From Lachnospiraceae bacterium (lineage in GTDB: Bacteria > Bacillota > Clostridia > Lachnospirales > Lachnospiraceae), in NCBI GenBank assembly GCA_021628825.1, contig JAJXRY010000002.1:186001-250000 (forward strand): a DNA stretch of 64,000 nucleotides, given 5' to 3'. The notes beneath the pieces are model-generated. The model saw only the letters and a list, made by a program, of their open reading frames with translations. It did no database searches and was not told where the DNA came from. Positions 31,005 through 40,665 of this stretch are shown here, piece by piece. Position numbers and translations under genes: made by a program. Each line of letters opens with the position of its first letter. Position 1 is the first letter of the stretch.

Positions 31005-31031
31005 TAAAAAGTCAATTGATTTTTTTATAAT

Positions 31032-32021
31032 TTAATGTGACTCTCTGATGCTGATTTCCCCGGAATTTAACCGTTCTTTGCTGCCATCCTCATACTGTAC
31101 AATCAGTGCACAGGTATCATCCACCTCTAACGCAAGTGCTTTCCGGTTTCCGGACGGGGCAAACACGGTGATTTCTTTCCCCACAACAAGGCTTCTTTCC
31201 TGATATTTTTTTCACATAATCCTTTTTGTCAAATTCCGCATAATAGTTCATAAAATGATTTAAAAAAAGCCTGCTGCAAGGAGGTTCTTCCCGTCATCCT
31301 TCCTTTGGTCAAAAATGGCTCCGGCAATGTTTTCAATTTCCCTGGAAAATCCATCCTCCGGAGGATATACATTAAATCCGATACCGACCACAACATATTC
31401 CACACTTCCGCTTTCCATACTGATGGAGGCCTCGGTCAGAATACCACTGACCTTCCGCCCGTTGATATAAATGTCATTCACCCATTTAATTCCCGGTGTC
31501 TGACCGGAAACCTCTTCAATCGCCTCACATGCCGCTACGGCTGCCATGGAAGTAAGATTTGTCAGTTCGTTCGTTGCAATTTCCTTCGGACGGAGCAGAA
31601 TGCTTAAATAAATCCCAGTATCCATGGGAGAATAAAAGCTTCGTCCGTGCCTTCCCCGTCCCCCCGTCTGTTTATTTGCAATAATCACATACCCTTCCGG
31701 TGTTTCTTCATTTGCTTTCTCCCGGAGCATGGTATTCGTGGAGCTGACTTCAGAAAGAACCTGAATCGTAAGCTGCCGGTTCTGCAGATCCAGATATTTT
31801 TCAATGCCCTGTGCCGAAAGAATATCCGTATTCATCGAAAGCCGGTATCCCCTGTTCGGCACAGCATCAATTTTATATCCATCACTGCGCAGTGCATTGA
31901 CGGCTTTCCATACTGCCGCACGGGACACCGACAACTGTGCTGCAATCTCTTCCCCCGAAAAAAAAATGCCTTTATTTGTTTCAAACAATGCAAGAATATT
32001 TTCCTTCGTGCTCAATTGCAT
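31032..32021 (-). CDS. birA: Bifunctional biotin ligase/repressor BirA (frameshifted)
   Basis: Attaches biotin to carboxylase carrier proteins and probably represses biotin genes. An N-terminal winged HTH (SVSRAAVWKAVNALRSDGY) is followed by the ligase domain with GRGRHGRSFYSP, which binds biotinyl-AMP, and KWVNDIY. As written it stops at 31260. Two indels (T7 near 31262 and A7 near 31208) hide the small C-terminal SH3-like domain, which reads LVVGKEITVFAPSGNRKA and ends at 31032, giving the normal ~330 residues. ATG 32021 overlaps no other reconstructed gene; the nitroreductase stops 12 bp upstream. Confidence 0.9.
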
Positions 32022-32032
32022 TACCCCTTTCC

Positions 32033-32540
32033 TTATACCCAATGAACATTCTTCTCTTTATACTGGTCACGAGGCTCCGGTTCCTCCGCAGGATGACCGA
32101 TATAAACAATATTTAACGGAATCTGTTTATTCGTAAGTCCCAGAATATCCGCTATTCTCTTCTCAGCATGCTTCTGTGGATGAACGCCGCACCACAGCGA
32201 ACCAAGTCCCAGTTCTGTCGCTGCAAGCAGAATATTTTCTGTTGCGGCACTGCAGTCCTGAATCCAGTAGGAAGCGTACTGCATCGGAAGTGCCTTTGAC
32301 AAATTTCCACATACCACAATGGCAGCGGGGGCTGTAATCTTTGAAAACTTCGCAGCTTCACGAAGCTTCTTCAGCACTTCCGGATCCGTCACCGCATAAA
32401 AATCCCATGGTGTTCTGTTGCAGGCACTCGGCCCGGACATTGCTGCATGCAAAAAGCTCATCAAGCTGTTCTTTCGATACCTCATCTTCGGTATATTTGC
32501 TGATATTTCTTCTTTTCTGTAAAGCTTCTCTTACTTCCAT
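32033..32540 (-). CDS. Nitroreductase-family FMN oxidoreductase (frameshifted)
   Basis: About 168-residue FMN-dependent nitroreductase-like protein. After removing one T from the CTTTTTG run near 32463, the N-terminus reads through LLHAAMSGPSACNRTPWDF, the family's FMN-binding signature. The C-terminal half has GLGSLWCGV and a terminal R-D-Q-Y-K-E segment typical of short family members. It reduces quinones, nitro compounds or flavins with NAD(P)H; the in vivo substrate is unknown. ATG 32540 follows GAGGT. Probably cotranscribed with birA. Confidence 0.85.
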
Positions 32541-32780
32541 AATTGCTACCTCGTTTCGGACAACTGCCTTTTTTTGAAATAAATACCCATAATTATTCAG
32601 AATCATTACAGATATTAGATTAATCTAATAATAAAACAATCGCAATATGAATTACAATACAGGAAGTCTTTTTTTGAGGACAATGTTTTTTTATAAATTT
32701 ACGTTATGATGTAGTTGCCATTTTTTTGAAAAATCTTAACTATAATCTCAATAGTTAAAAAAACTGTTGAGGAAAATATT

Positions 32781-33576
32781 ATGATTAAATTAATTGCCAC
32801 TGATATTGATGGTACTCTTGTGAAGGATGGTACCTTGCAGATTGATGCAGAATATATGACTGTCATTGATAAATTAATCCGGAAAGGCATCCATGTCGTT
32901 GTCTGCTCCGGGCGTCAGTTTGTCAGTGAAAAGAAGCTGTTTTCCCCGATCCGGGATGAACTGCTCTATATTACAGATGGGGGAACTGTTGTCAGAACTC
33001 CGAACAAAATCCTGCAGGTTTCTACGATGCCGGAGGAGGTCTGGAAAGGAATGTGCCGGATGGTTCATGAACATCTGCCGGACTGTGACAGCTATATCTC
33101 CACACCGGATATGGGTTATGCCGAAAATGAAAACAGCCAGATGTTCCGCTGGCTGAGAGATTCCTATGGTTATGATATCTGTGCGGTTAAGGATCTGATC
33201 GCCTGCTCTCCGGCAGATGTGATCAAATTTACTGTTTATCACCCTTCTGCCTGTGAGGAAAAGTGTGCTCCTGTTTTCACGCCGGCGTGGAAGGATCAGG
33301 CGCTTCTTGCCTGCTCCGGAAGGGAATGGATAGACTGCAATCCCCTGGGTGTCAGCAAATGGACTGCTCTGTCTTATTTGCAGAACTATCTGGGTGTTCT
33401 CCCGGAAGAAACCTGCACATTCGGAGATAATCTGAACGATATGGAGATGTTGGGAAACGCAGGACTTAGCTTTGCTGTTTCCAACAGCCGTGAGGAAGTC
33501 CGTAATGCCGCCAAAGAAATCTGCCCGCCCTACTGGGAAAAATGGTGTCCTGCAGGTATTGAAGCGGTTTCTGTAA
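32781..33576 (+). CDS. Cof-type HAD-superfamily phosphatase (frameshifted near 3' end)
   Basis: About 265 residues. DIDGTL provides the HAD nucleophile Asp, CSGRQ the motif II region and FGDNLNDMEML the metal-binding motif IV, with a C2-type cap between. These enzymes dephosphorylate small phosphorylated metabolites such as sugar phosphates or FMN. As written the frame runs on to 33647, but four rather than five A near 33540 gives a natural end (ENGVLQVLKRFL) with TAA at 33574-33576. The start has GAGGA upstream. It converges with the GNAT gene. Confidence 0.85.
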
Positions 33577-33580
33577 GGCC

Positions 33581-34062
33581 CTACAACTGCTTTTTCCATG
33601 TAAACACAGACAAATCGCGGATCCCATACTTCTCTTACCGGATCTGACGGCTTTTTTAATTCCAACGTATCAGGATTCATGTCTTCTCTGGTGATATAAC
33701 CGAGCTTATGATAGAATCCTTCTGCCTCTTCCCGGCTGGTAATCACGATATGGGAATACCCAAGCTCCCGGATCCAGTCTTCGGCTGCGAGGATTCCTGC
33801 TGCCCCGGCACCAAGTCCTCTTGCCGTGGAAATTGTCGCTACACGCTCGATCTTCGCAAGATTTCGTTCCGGAAGCAGATGAATCCGGTTCGTGCTCAAC
33901 GGCTTCCCATGATCATCCGTTACCAGAATATATTTTTCCATCCGGCGTATCGTCGGCAAATTCTCCTTCCAGGCTTAAATTAAAACCTAACACCATGGCC
34001 TCTGTCCGGACATAATAAACGCCTGCCCTCTGCCATTCTTCCTTTACTCTGATCGTTTTCAT
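33581..34062 (-). CDS. GNAT-family N-acetyltransferase (frameshifted)
   Basis: About 160 residues. The acetyl-CoA pyrophosphate loop reads ARGLGAGAAG (R-x-x-G-x-G/A pattern) and the C-terminal part has AEGFYHKLGY, the usual GNAT beta-alpha end. The N-terminus (MKTIRVKEEWQRAGVYYVR) is in another frame, joined by removing one G near 33942. Near 33595 one A less gives the stop FVCVYMEKQL. It is the last gene of the sulfonate/cysteine operon by position, 43 bp after the permease, so it may acetylate a sulfur compound or amino acid; this is inference. Confidence 0.75.
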
Positions 34063-34104
34063 CTGATTCTCCATCCCTCCGTATGGTAAATCTGCTGTTT
34101 CACA

Positions 34105-35040
34105 CTAGTTCTCCCACCGGATCACGGTTGCTTCCACTTTATTGACCGCCAGATCAATGATGGTCGTAATAACACCAACCGTCACAATGCCGGCCAGTAC
34201 GCACCGGTAATCCGCGAAACTCTTGTATTTTTCAATAAAATATCCGATACCAAGGTTAATTCCCAGCATTTCTGCACCGGATAAGCACATGAAAGCTCCT
34301 CTCAGGCTCTTCGAAATACTCTTGATAATTCCCGGAAGGCAATATGGGAAAATCACCTTAACCAGCATTCCTGCCGTTCCAACACCCATGGTTCTGGCTG
34401 CCTCGATGACGGCCTTGTCGATCTGTGCCACTCTCGCCACCATTCCCTGAAAGGTCGGCCAGAACACGGCAAAGAAGATTACGGCAATCGCGGCTTGACG
34501 GAAGGTGGAAAAAATCATAATCAAATACGCGGAAAACATCAACGGTGGAATCAGTGTGATCACATTGGATAAGGGAAGCAGCACTTCTCTTACTCTCGGA
34601 ATCCAGCCTGCAAGAAGTCCTAAAATCGTGCCGAACACAACCGCCAGGAGGAATCCCCAGAACAGAAGCTGCAGGGAACCAAGCACATCTGCACCGATTT
34701 CTGCAGGCTTTTCCACGAATACATGGAACAGACCTTCCGGTGAGGGAATCAGCAGATCATTATGGATGAATCCCAGCTTATAGGAAAGCTCCCAAAGGAT
34801 AAAAAAGGCAAATAACACAACGGCAATATCCGATGCACTCTTCTTCGCGGTCAGATGAATACGGATCACATAAATAACATAAGCCGTAGTTAACACGGTA
34901 ATGTATGCTGCACTGTCATAATATGCTTTATGTGCGGTAAAATAAGGGAAAAACAGGGTGAGCAGTACATTCACAATATAAAGCAGCGTTGCAATTGCAA
35001 ATTCCAGATAATAGCTCTTTGGCAGTAATAATTTTTTCAT
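34105..35040 (-). CDS. Sulfonate/taurine-type ABC transporter permease
   Basis: Intact 311-residue permease with seven or so TM helices and the BPD EAA-like loop EAARTMGVGTAGMLVKVIFP, as in SsuC/TauC. It carries an extra hydrophobic N-terminal region (residues 1-70) compared with the ~255-residue SsuC standard. The start overlaps the ATPase stop by 4 bp. With the upstream ATPase and the distal solute-binding lipoprotein it forms a complete importer for sulfonate-like compounds, consistent with two cysteine synthases in the operon. Confidence 0.83.
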   Translation of the reverse strand: MKKLLLPKSYYLEFAIATLLYIVNVLLTLFFPYFTAHKAYYDSAAYITVLTTAYVIYVIRIHLTAKKSASDIAVVLFAFFILWELSYKLGFIHNDLLIPSPEGLFHVFVEKPAEIGADVLGSLQLLFWGFLLAVVFGTILGLLAGWIPRVREVLLPLSNVITLIPPLMFSAYLIMIFSTFRQAAIAVIFFAVFWPTFQGMVARVAQIDKAVIEAARTMGVGTAGMLVKVIFPYCLPGIIKSISKSLRGAFMCLSGAEMLGINLGIGYFIEKYKSFADYRCVLAGIVTVGVITTIIDLAVNKVEATVIRWEN

Positions 35041-35858
35041 AATGCTACCCCCGCATCAATATTGTCCTGTACCTGTTCGTAAAAGCTGGCGATCAGCTTC
35101 CGGTGAAGCTTTTCATAGCCCTGCGTTCCAATCAGGTCATCTCGCTTTCTCGGATGAGGAAGCTCTACCTGAAGAATGCTCCGGATCTTCCCGGGTTCCA
35201 TTACCACGATCCTGTCTGCAAGCAGAATGGCCTCATCAATATCATGTGTGACAAATACCACGGTTTTCTTATGTGTTGTGCAAAGAGAAGAGACCAGTTC
35301 CTGTAATTCCAGGCGAAGCTTCGGGTCAATCGCTCCAAAAGGCTCATCCAAAAGCAGCACATCCGATTCAAGCGCCAGTGCGCGTGCAACCGCAACTCTC
35401 TGCTTCATTCCACCGCTTAACTGGTTCGGATATTTATCTCTGGCTGCTGCAAGTCCTACACTGCGGAGATATTCTTCGGCCTTTTCTTCCCGTTCCTTCT
35501 TAGAATATTTCTTTCCACTCTGCTTAATGCCAAACAGGATATTTCCCTTTGCGGTCAGCCACGGAAAAAGTGAATACTGCTGGAAGACAACCGCACGGTC
35601 CGGTCCCGGTCCTGCAATCGGCTTTCCATCTAACAGAATCTTGCCGGACTTTGCCTTATTCAGGCCATTCAGGAGTCCTAAAAGAGTAGACTTTCCACAT
35701 CCTGAGGAACCTAAGATGCAGATAAATTCACCCTCTTTGATCGAAAGATTGATATGATCAAGGGCAGCAAAGGAGCTCTTCTTATCCACATAATCAAAGC
35801 AGACATCCTTCACCTCTATTTTGTTCTGAGTATGTACGGTTTCTTCCTGTATGCTCAT
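35037..35858 (-). CDS. Sulfonate/taurine-type ABC transporter ATP-binding protein
   Basis: Intact ATPase of about 273 residues: Walker A GSSGCGKST, Q-loop VVFQQYSLFPW, signature LSGGMKQRVAVARAL, Walker B VLLLDEPFGAID and H-loop FVTHDIDEA, all of the SsuB/TauB/NrtD subclass. ATG 35858 was preferred over an upstream in-frame start because AGGAG lies 10 nt before it. It powers the neighbouring permease. Confidence 0.9.
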   Translation of the reverse strand: MSIQEETVHTQNKIEVKDVCFDYVDKKSSFAALDHINLSIKEGEFICILGSSGCGKSTLLGLLNGLNKAKSGKILLDGKPIAGPGPDRAVVFQQYSLFPWLTAKGNILFGIKQSGKKYSKKEREEKAEEYLRSVGLAAARDKYPNQLSGGMKQRVAVARALALESDVLLLDEPFGAIDPKLRLELQELVSSLCTTHKKTVVFVTHDIDEAILLADRIVVMEPGKIRSILQVELPHPRKRDDLIGTQGYEKLHRKLIASFYEQVQDNIDAGVAL

Positions 35859-35918
35859 TTTCCTGAACTCCTTTATCCTGCTCATTTTGTCTTCATTCTA
35901 ATTACAAATCGTAACTAT

Positions 35919-36842
35919 TCAGTACACCGGTTCCGATAAGTATTTCTCTCCGCTGTCCGGTATGATAATCACAATCCGCTTTCCCCTGTTTTCCGGACGT
36001 TTCGCTAAAACCTCTGCGGCATAAAGCGCTGCACCGGATGAAATTCCTGCCAGAATCGCATCTTCTCTCGCAAGAAGACGGGCGGCATCATAAGCCTGCT
36101 GTGTGGTAACCGGAATGACTTCATCATAAATGTCAATATCCAGTGTCCGCGGCACAAATCCGGCTCCGATTCCCTGTAACTTATGCGATCCGGCTCTTCC
36201 TTCGGATAATACCGGCGAATCCTTCGGCTCGACGGCAACCACCTGAATATCGGGGTTCCGTTCCTTCAGATAACGTCCTGCACCGGAAAGTGTTCCACCG
36301 GTTCCGACACCGGCAACCAGGATATCCACATCCCCGTCGGTATCCTTCCAGATTTCCGGTCCGGTTGTTTTATAGTGTGCAAGAGGATTGGCATCATTGG
36401 TAAACTGTCCCGGAATAAAGCTATGGGGAATTTCCTCTGCAAGCTCATTCGCCTTTGCAATGGCCCCCTTCATTCCAAGCTTTCCATCGGTCAGGACAAG
36501 CTCTGCTCCGTAAGCCTTCAGAATGTTTCTCCGCTCTATGCTCATGGTATCCGGCATAACAATGATTGTCCGGATTCCTTTTTCTGCGGCTACTGCGGCA
36601 AGTCCGATTCCGGTATTGCCACTTGTCGGTTCAATGATGACGGAATCTCTTTTCAGAAGTCCTTTTTCCTGTGCATCCAGCAGCATGTAAAGTGCCACTC
36701 GGTCCTTCACGCTGCCCGCCGGATTAAAATATTCAAGCTTTGCCAAAAGCTCTGCATCCAGTTTCTTTTCTTTCTGATATCCATTCAGCCGCACAAGCGG
36801 TGTATTTCCGATTAAATCGGAAGCCTTTTCAAATACCTTCAT
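35919..36842 (-). CDS. cysK: Cysteine synthase (O-acetylserine sulfhydrylase)
   Basis: Intact 307-residue PLP enzyme that makes L-cysteine from O-acetylserine and sulfide. PLP Lys lies in AGSVKDR, the substrate loop is PTSGNTGIGL, the phosphate-binding loop GVGTGGTLSG, and the QFTNDANPLAHYKTTGPEIW segment is fully canonical. This is the more conventional of two paralogues in the operon. It lies between the GST-like gene and the importer ATPase. Confidence 0.93.
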   Translation of the reverse strand: MKVFEKASDLIGNTPLVRLNGYQKEKKLDAELLAKLEYFNPAGSVKDRVALYMLLDAQEKGLLKRDSVIIEPTSGNTGIGLAAVAAEKGIRTIIVMPDTMSIERRNILKAYGAELVLTDGKLGMKGAIAKANELAEEIPHSFIPGQFTNDANPLAHYKTTGPEIWKDTDGDVDILVAGVGTGGTLSGAGRYLKERNPDIQVVAVEPKDSPVLSEGRAGSHKLQGIGAGFVPRTLDIDIYDEVIPVTTQQAYDAARLLAREDAILAGISSGAALYAAEVLAKRPENRGKRIVIIIPDSGEKYLSEPVY

Positions 36843-36870
36843 AGCCTGTTCCTCTTTTTATCCGTTTATA

Positions 36871-38083
36871 CTAATCTCTGAGCTTTGATGCAATAGGATT
36901 GATGGAAGCATCTGTAGAAAGCGTACGCTCCATTGGATTCCGGTCTGCCCAGTCCTTAGAATTCCATTTTGTTGTGGAAATCACGGACTGATAATCCTCT
37001 ACACTCTCACCTTCGGGATGTTTCTTAAATACATTCTCGGGATCCTTCGATAATGCTTTTCTTGATCCGTCTGCTGCCCACAGCTTCTCATAAGGAACCT
37101 GGGAGGCAATACGCTTCGGGTAACTTGCGAAAATTCCCTTTGTGTCATTCTTCGGAAATTCAAAGAAAGTATACTTCTTAAATACAGGAAGACTGAACAG
37201 ATCCTCCACATATCCCCAGAGGTTCTTATATTCCGTGATTCTCTTTTTCATCGGTCCGATGTTATGATAATAGCTTGTCTCCCAACGGACAAGTGTCACA
37301 TAAAGCCGGATATCCGAATCGGTAATATAATCTCCAAACAGGAAACGGTTCTCTGCAAGTCTCTGATCCAGCTTTTCCACGGAATCAAAGAAATCCTGAT
37401 AAGCCTCGTCATAGGCTTCCCATGACTGGCAGAAAGCCATCCGGTAGTGTCCGTTGTTTACGGTCGGGAAAAGCCAGTCATTAAATTCATCAATCTCCTT
37501 GCGGTACTTCACCGGATAAAGGTCCGGCGCATCGACCGGCTGGAATTCCCGGAACTGTACCTCGATATAATTGGTCAGTCTGTGATAATCATTATTTACG
37601 GCCTTCTTTTCTATCACATCCACAAAAGTAGGGGTGGTTGCTCTTCCTGTAAATTCCGGATTGGCATTCTTATAAAACTCACTTAAGAAATGTGCTCCGC
37701 AGATCGGGTCCTTAAAATCCTTCTGATCCGCAAATCCATGTCCGTAAATATTGGACTGACCGGAATGGGAGGTTGCCACATCACCGATGACATCGGTAAG
37801 TCCCAGAATATCACGTACAATCACGGGACGGTTTGACCAGTGGCATCCATGTGCCCAGTAGATCGCATAACGATTGGCTTCTGCCTTAAGGTCATTCTCT
37901 CCTTCTCCAAACGGCTGGATAAAGGCATTCGGCTGACGGATAAAAAGCGCCCCGGTCATCGATCTCTGATTTCGTTTCCTTGGGTCTTGGCGCTACGCCT
38001 GCCTCCTTTGCAAACTGTTCTGCAAGTTCATCGGTATATACCGCCTGTTCTTCTGTTCTGAATAATCCACATGCATTTGCCAT
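36871..38083 (-). CDS. Xi-class GST / glutathionyl-hydroquinone reductase homologue (frameshifted)
   Basis: About 404 residues. The architecture is that of YqjG/ECM4 proteins: a long N-terminal arm with FIRQPNAFIQPFGEG, a thioredoxin-like domain and an all-helical C-terminal domain with RFLFGDYITDSDIRLYVTLVRW. Enzymes of this class reduce glutathionyl-hydroquinones through a Cys in C-P-W. Here the motif is GCHWSNRP, with His replacing Pro. One T too many near 37946 splits the N-terminal 48 residues; ATG 38083 has AGGAGG. Clostridia usually lack glutathione, so the thiol partner is unclear. It sits between two cysteine synthases. Confidence 0.83.
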
Positions 38084-38085
38084 GA

Positions 38086-39021
38086 TCATGCCTCCTCATC
38101 ATATAAGTCACTTGAAAGATATTTGTTTCCATTATCCGGGAAAAGCACTACGATGTTCTTTCCCTTGTTTTCCGGCCGTTTGGCAAGCTCTACTGCCGCC
38201 CAGAGTGCTGCGCCCGAAGAAATTCCGATCAGCAGGCCTTCCTTTTTCGGACAAAGCCTTGTGTATCGGTATGCATCCTCATCGGAGCAAAGCAGGATCT
38301 CTTTGTAAAGACTAAGATCAGTAATCGGACAGATCGCTCCACCACCGATTCCCTGAATCTTATGCGGCCCCGGCTGCCCTCCGTTTAAAACAGGACATCC
38401 CTTAGGTTCCACTCCGTAAATTTCAATTTCCGGATTCCGGCTTTTTAAGAATCTTCCGATTCCACCACTTGTACCGCTGGTTCCAACCGTTGCTACGAAC
38501 AGATCCACCCTGCCGTCCAGATCCTTCCAGATTTCCGGTCCGGTATGTAACATATGAGCTTCCGGATGATGTGGGTTTTCGCCCTGTGCTGGACGAAAAG
38601 CACCTTCCTCTTCTTCAATTTCCTTTGCTCTTCCTCCGGCCCGTCCAAATCCTTCGTTCTTTGGCGTAAGCTCCACCTCTGCTCCATAGGCTTTCAGGAT
38701 CTTGATCTTTTCCGCACTCGTTCCTTCCTGCATGCAGATTGTGGCATGGTAGTTTTTGACAGCGGATACAAGCGCGATTCCGATTCCCGTATTTCCGCTT
38801 GTTCCTTCAACAATCTTTCCACCCGGCTTTAGCTTTCCTTCTTTCTCTGCCGCCTCAATCATATTGAGCGCAGCCCGGTCTTTTACGCTTCCACCCGGAT
38901 TAAATCCTTCTACTTTCGCATAAATATTGGCTTCCAATCCCTCTTCATCTTCAATCTTATGAAGATGAAGAATTGGTGTATTGCCGATAAGCTGTATCAC
39001 ATTGTCATATATCTTTCCCAT
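38086..39021 (-). CDS. Cysteine synthase paralogue
   Basis: 311-residue fold-type II PLP enzyme. PLP Lys is in GGSVKDRAA, the substrate loop is GTSGNTGIGI and the phosphate loop VGTSGTSGGIG. Compared with the downstream CysK, the loop before HTGPEIW is divergent (FRPAQGENPHHPEAHML), which borders the active-site entrance, so a different sulfur donor or acceptor is possible. The stop overlaps the GST-like gene's ribosome site. Second gene of the sulfur operon, 16 bp after the binding protein. Confidence 0.87.
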   Translation of the reverse strand: MGKIYDNVIQLIGNTPILHLHKIEDEEGLEANIYAKVEGFNPGGSVKDRAALNMIEAAEKEGKLKPGGKIVEGTSGNTGIGIALVSAVKNYHATICMQEGTSAEKIKILKAYGAEVELTPKNEGFGRAGGRAKEIEEEEGAFRPAQGENPHHPEAHMLHTGPEIWKDLDGRVDLFVATVGTSGTSGGIGRFLKSRNPEIEIYGVEPKGCPVLNGGQPGPHKIQGIGGGAICPITDLSLYKEILLCSDEDAYRYTRLCPKKEGLLIGISSGAALWAAVELAKRPENKGKNIVVLFPDNGNKYLSSDLYDEEA

Positions 39022-39037
39022 ACCACTGATCCCCTGA

Positions 39038-40306
39038 CTACTGATTATCTGTATTGTACTGCTCTAAAAGTGATGCATAGAATGCATTGTCCGGATTTGC
39101 CTCCGCAAGCTCCGTAATCGCCTGTCCATATGCAGAAGCATCTACATTCTGTTTGATATCATAGGTTGCAAAATCAATACCTGCGCTCTGTAAGAGTCCG
39201 GAGTTGTTTGCTGCCTCAACGTACTTCACAATTCCTGCTGTATTCGGATCTGTTGCATATTTGGTGACACCACCGTAAAGATAAGTATCTACATAATCGG
39301 TTTCTTTTCCTGACCAGGAAGCTACAATATTTACCACATCCTGTCTCACACTATCATCTGTTTCACCCTGCTTATAATACTCAAAAGCACGGATTCTTGC
39401 TTTTTCGTAAGCAACAAAGGCAGCCTTCTTATCAGCAAGTCTTGCCTTTGAGGTTACTTCACGGCAGCATACATAATTTTCCTGAAGATCTCCCGCTTTT
39501 GCCACAACCTCAAGATCATAGGCATCTGCATAAAGAAGTGCATATTCAAGAGGTAAAAAGGCAAGATTTACTTCGTCCTTCTGAACGGCCTGTGCAACGG
39601 CTGTCTGATCCGCATAGTATGCGATATTACCGGTCGCTTCATCTTCGATTGCCTTTATCTCATCTTCTGTCACACCGTTATCCAGAAGATATTGTCTCGT
39701 GATCACCCAGGCTGCCTCATTTCTCTGTAAGCCAAGCTTTGCACTCTTTACGGCATCGAAGTTTAATACTGTTCCTGCGTCCTTATACTGATCTGCACTT
39801 CCCTTTTTCGCAATGATCGCACCACCTTCTACCGCAGTTCCACCAATTACGGTAAGATCATATCCGGATCCGATTGCCTGAAGATCTGCCACAAAGCCTG
39901 TCGTCAGAATATCCAGATTTCCGTCTGCGGAATTAATAGCGGTAAGTGCATCCATTCCTCCAAGGTTTACTTCTTCAACGGTTACACCCTCTTCTTTAAA
40001 ATAGCCAAGCTGCTGTGCCAGGATATCAATAGCGATCCGGATGTTTCCGGTCGGGAACGATACATAAAGTGTTCCGTAATCTTTCGCTTCCGTTGTATCC
40101 GCTGCAGTGTCTGTATCCCGTGTGTCCGCATCCGCGGTCTCTGCTTCTGCTACAGCATCTGCTCCGTTATCCGTTGCAGCTTCTGCTGTTGTATCTGCCT
40201 CCTGTGTTGTATCTGTCGCTGCGATGGTTCCTGTCTGTCCGCATCCGGCAAGGGTTCCCACCGCGATTGCTGCTGTAAGTATTACACTCCATAATTTCTT
40301 TCTCAC
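39038..40306 (-). CDS. Sulfonate/nitrate/taurine-type ABC solute-binding lipoprotein
   Basis: Extracytoplasmic receptor of about 422 residues. The signal peptide starts at GTG 40306 (VRKKLWSVILTAAIAVGTLA) with lipobox LAGC, C22. The GTG is preceded by GAGGAG. A long Thr/Ala/Asp/Glu spacer follows, then an SsuA/NMT1-like domain with LYVSFPTGNIRIAIDILAQQ and LGYFKEEGV. It is the first structural gene of the sulfur operon and lies behind a candidate cysteine attenuator. Exact ligand unknown. Confidence 0.86.
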   Translation of the reverse strand: MRKKLWSVILTAAIAVGTLAGCGQTGTIAATDTTQEADTTAEAATDNGADAVAEAETADADTRDTDTAADTTEAKDYGTLYVSFPTGNIRIAIDILAQQLGYFKEEGVTVEEVNLGGMDALTAINSADGNLDILTTGFVADLQAIGSGYDLTVIGGTAVEGGAIIAKKGSADQYKDAGTVLNFDAVKSAKLGLQRNEAAWVITRQYLLDNGVTEDEIKAIEDEATGNIAYYADQTAVAQAVQKDEVNLAFLPLEYALLYADAYDLEVVAKAGDLQENYVCCREVTSKARLADKKAAFVAYEKARIRAFEYYKQGETDDSVRQDVVNIVASWSGKETDYVDTYLYGGVTKYATDPNTAGIVKYVEAANNSGLLQSAGIDFATYDIKQNVDASAYGQAITELAEANPDNAFYASLLEQYNTDNQ

Positions 40307-40335
40307 ATTTGTCTCCTCATTTTTTTCTTCTAATT

Positions 40336-40456
40336 TACATATACCCGCTTCACTAAATTCGAACTTCGCTCTGCTTGTTCTTATTAAGTGTCCAGGTACC
40401 GTTCGCACTAAACTCAAGCTGCGCCTCCGCCTTGCTTTCGTTAAGTGCTCTACATG
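40336..40456 (-). repeat. Stem-forming repeat, copy between the attenuator and the binding-protein gene
   Basis: About 120 bp with two imperfect hairpins whose arms are CACT-A-AAT/ATT-A-AGTG and CACT-A-AAC/GTT-A-AGTG on the + strand. A 36-nt word beginning TGTCCAGGTACCGTTCGCAC is identical in the copy at 40790-40913. On the transcript it lies downstream of the terminator and upstream of the GTG start. Confidence 0.75.
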
Positions 40457-40488
40457 AAAAGCCCGGTAGTTTTATTTACTCCCGGGCG
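40457..40488 (-). terminator. Leader terminator (attenuator) of the sulfur operon
   Basis: On the minus strand CGCCCGGGAG, a short A/T-rich loop and CTACCGGGC form a strong stem followed by TTTT. It lies 35 nt past the leader peptide stop and about 150 nt before the first structural gene. Its 5' arm is perfectly complementary to CTCCCGGGCG inside the leader ORF (40565-40574). Confidence 0.75.
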
Positions 40489-40522
40489 TCTGACACATGA
40501 TCATATAGGATAATCATAACCT

Positions 40523-40630
40523 TTAAGATGCACAACAAATGAGCCTACATCGGTGCCAGGTTACCGCCCGGGAGAAAGACATTCGACACATACAGTTCAT
40601 ACAGTTCTGACCAGTCATCATGTTTCTCAT
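40523..40630 (-). CDS. Cys-rich 35-residue leader peptide, candidate attenuator uORF
   Basis: A short ORF with a good ribosome site (AAAGGAG 7 nt before ATG 40630) encodes MRNMMTGQNCMNCMCRMSFS followed by 15 residues ending ICCAS. Six of 35 codons are Cys (positions 10, 13, 15, 28, 32, 33), three clustered just before the segment CTCCCGGGCG. That segment can pair with the 5' arm of the downstream terminator. A ribosome stalled at Cys15 would leave it free, forming an antiterminator; a moving ribosome would allow termination. I therefore call it a cysteine-sensing leader peptide for the sulfur operon. Direct translation evidence is lacking and another role is possible. Confidence 0.55.
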   Translation of the reverse strand: MRNMMTGQNCMNCMCRMSFSRAVTWHRCRLICCAS

Positions 40631-40665
40631 CTGCGTTCTCCTTTCGTTCTGTCTTTGTTGTACCT

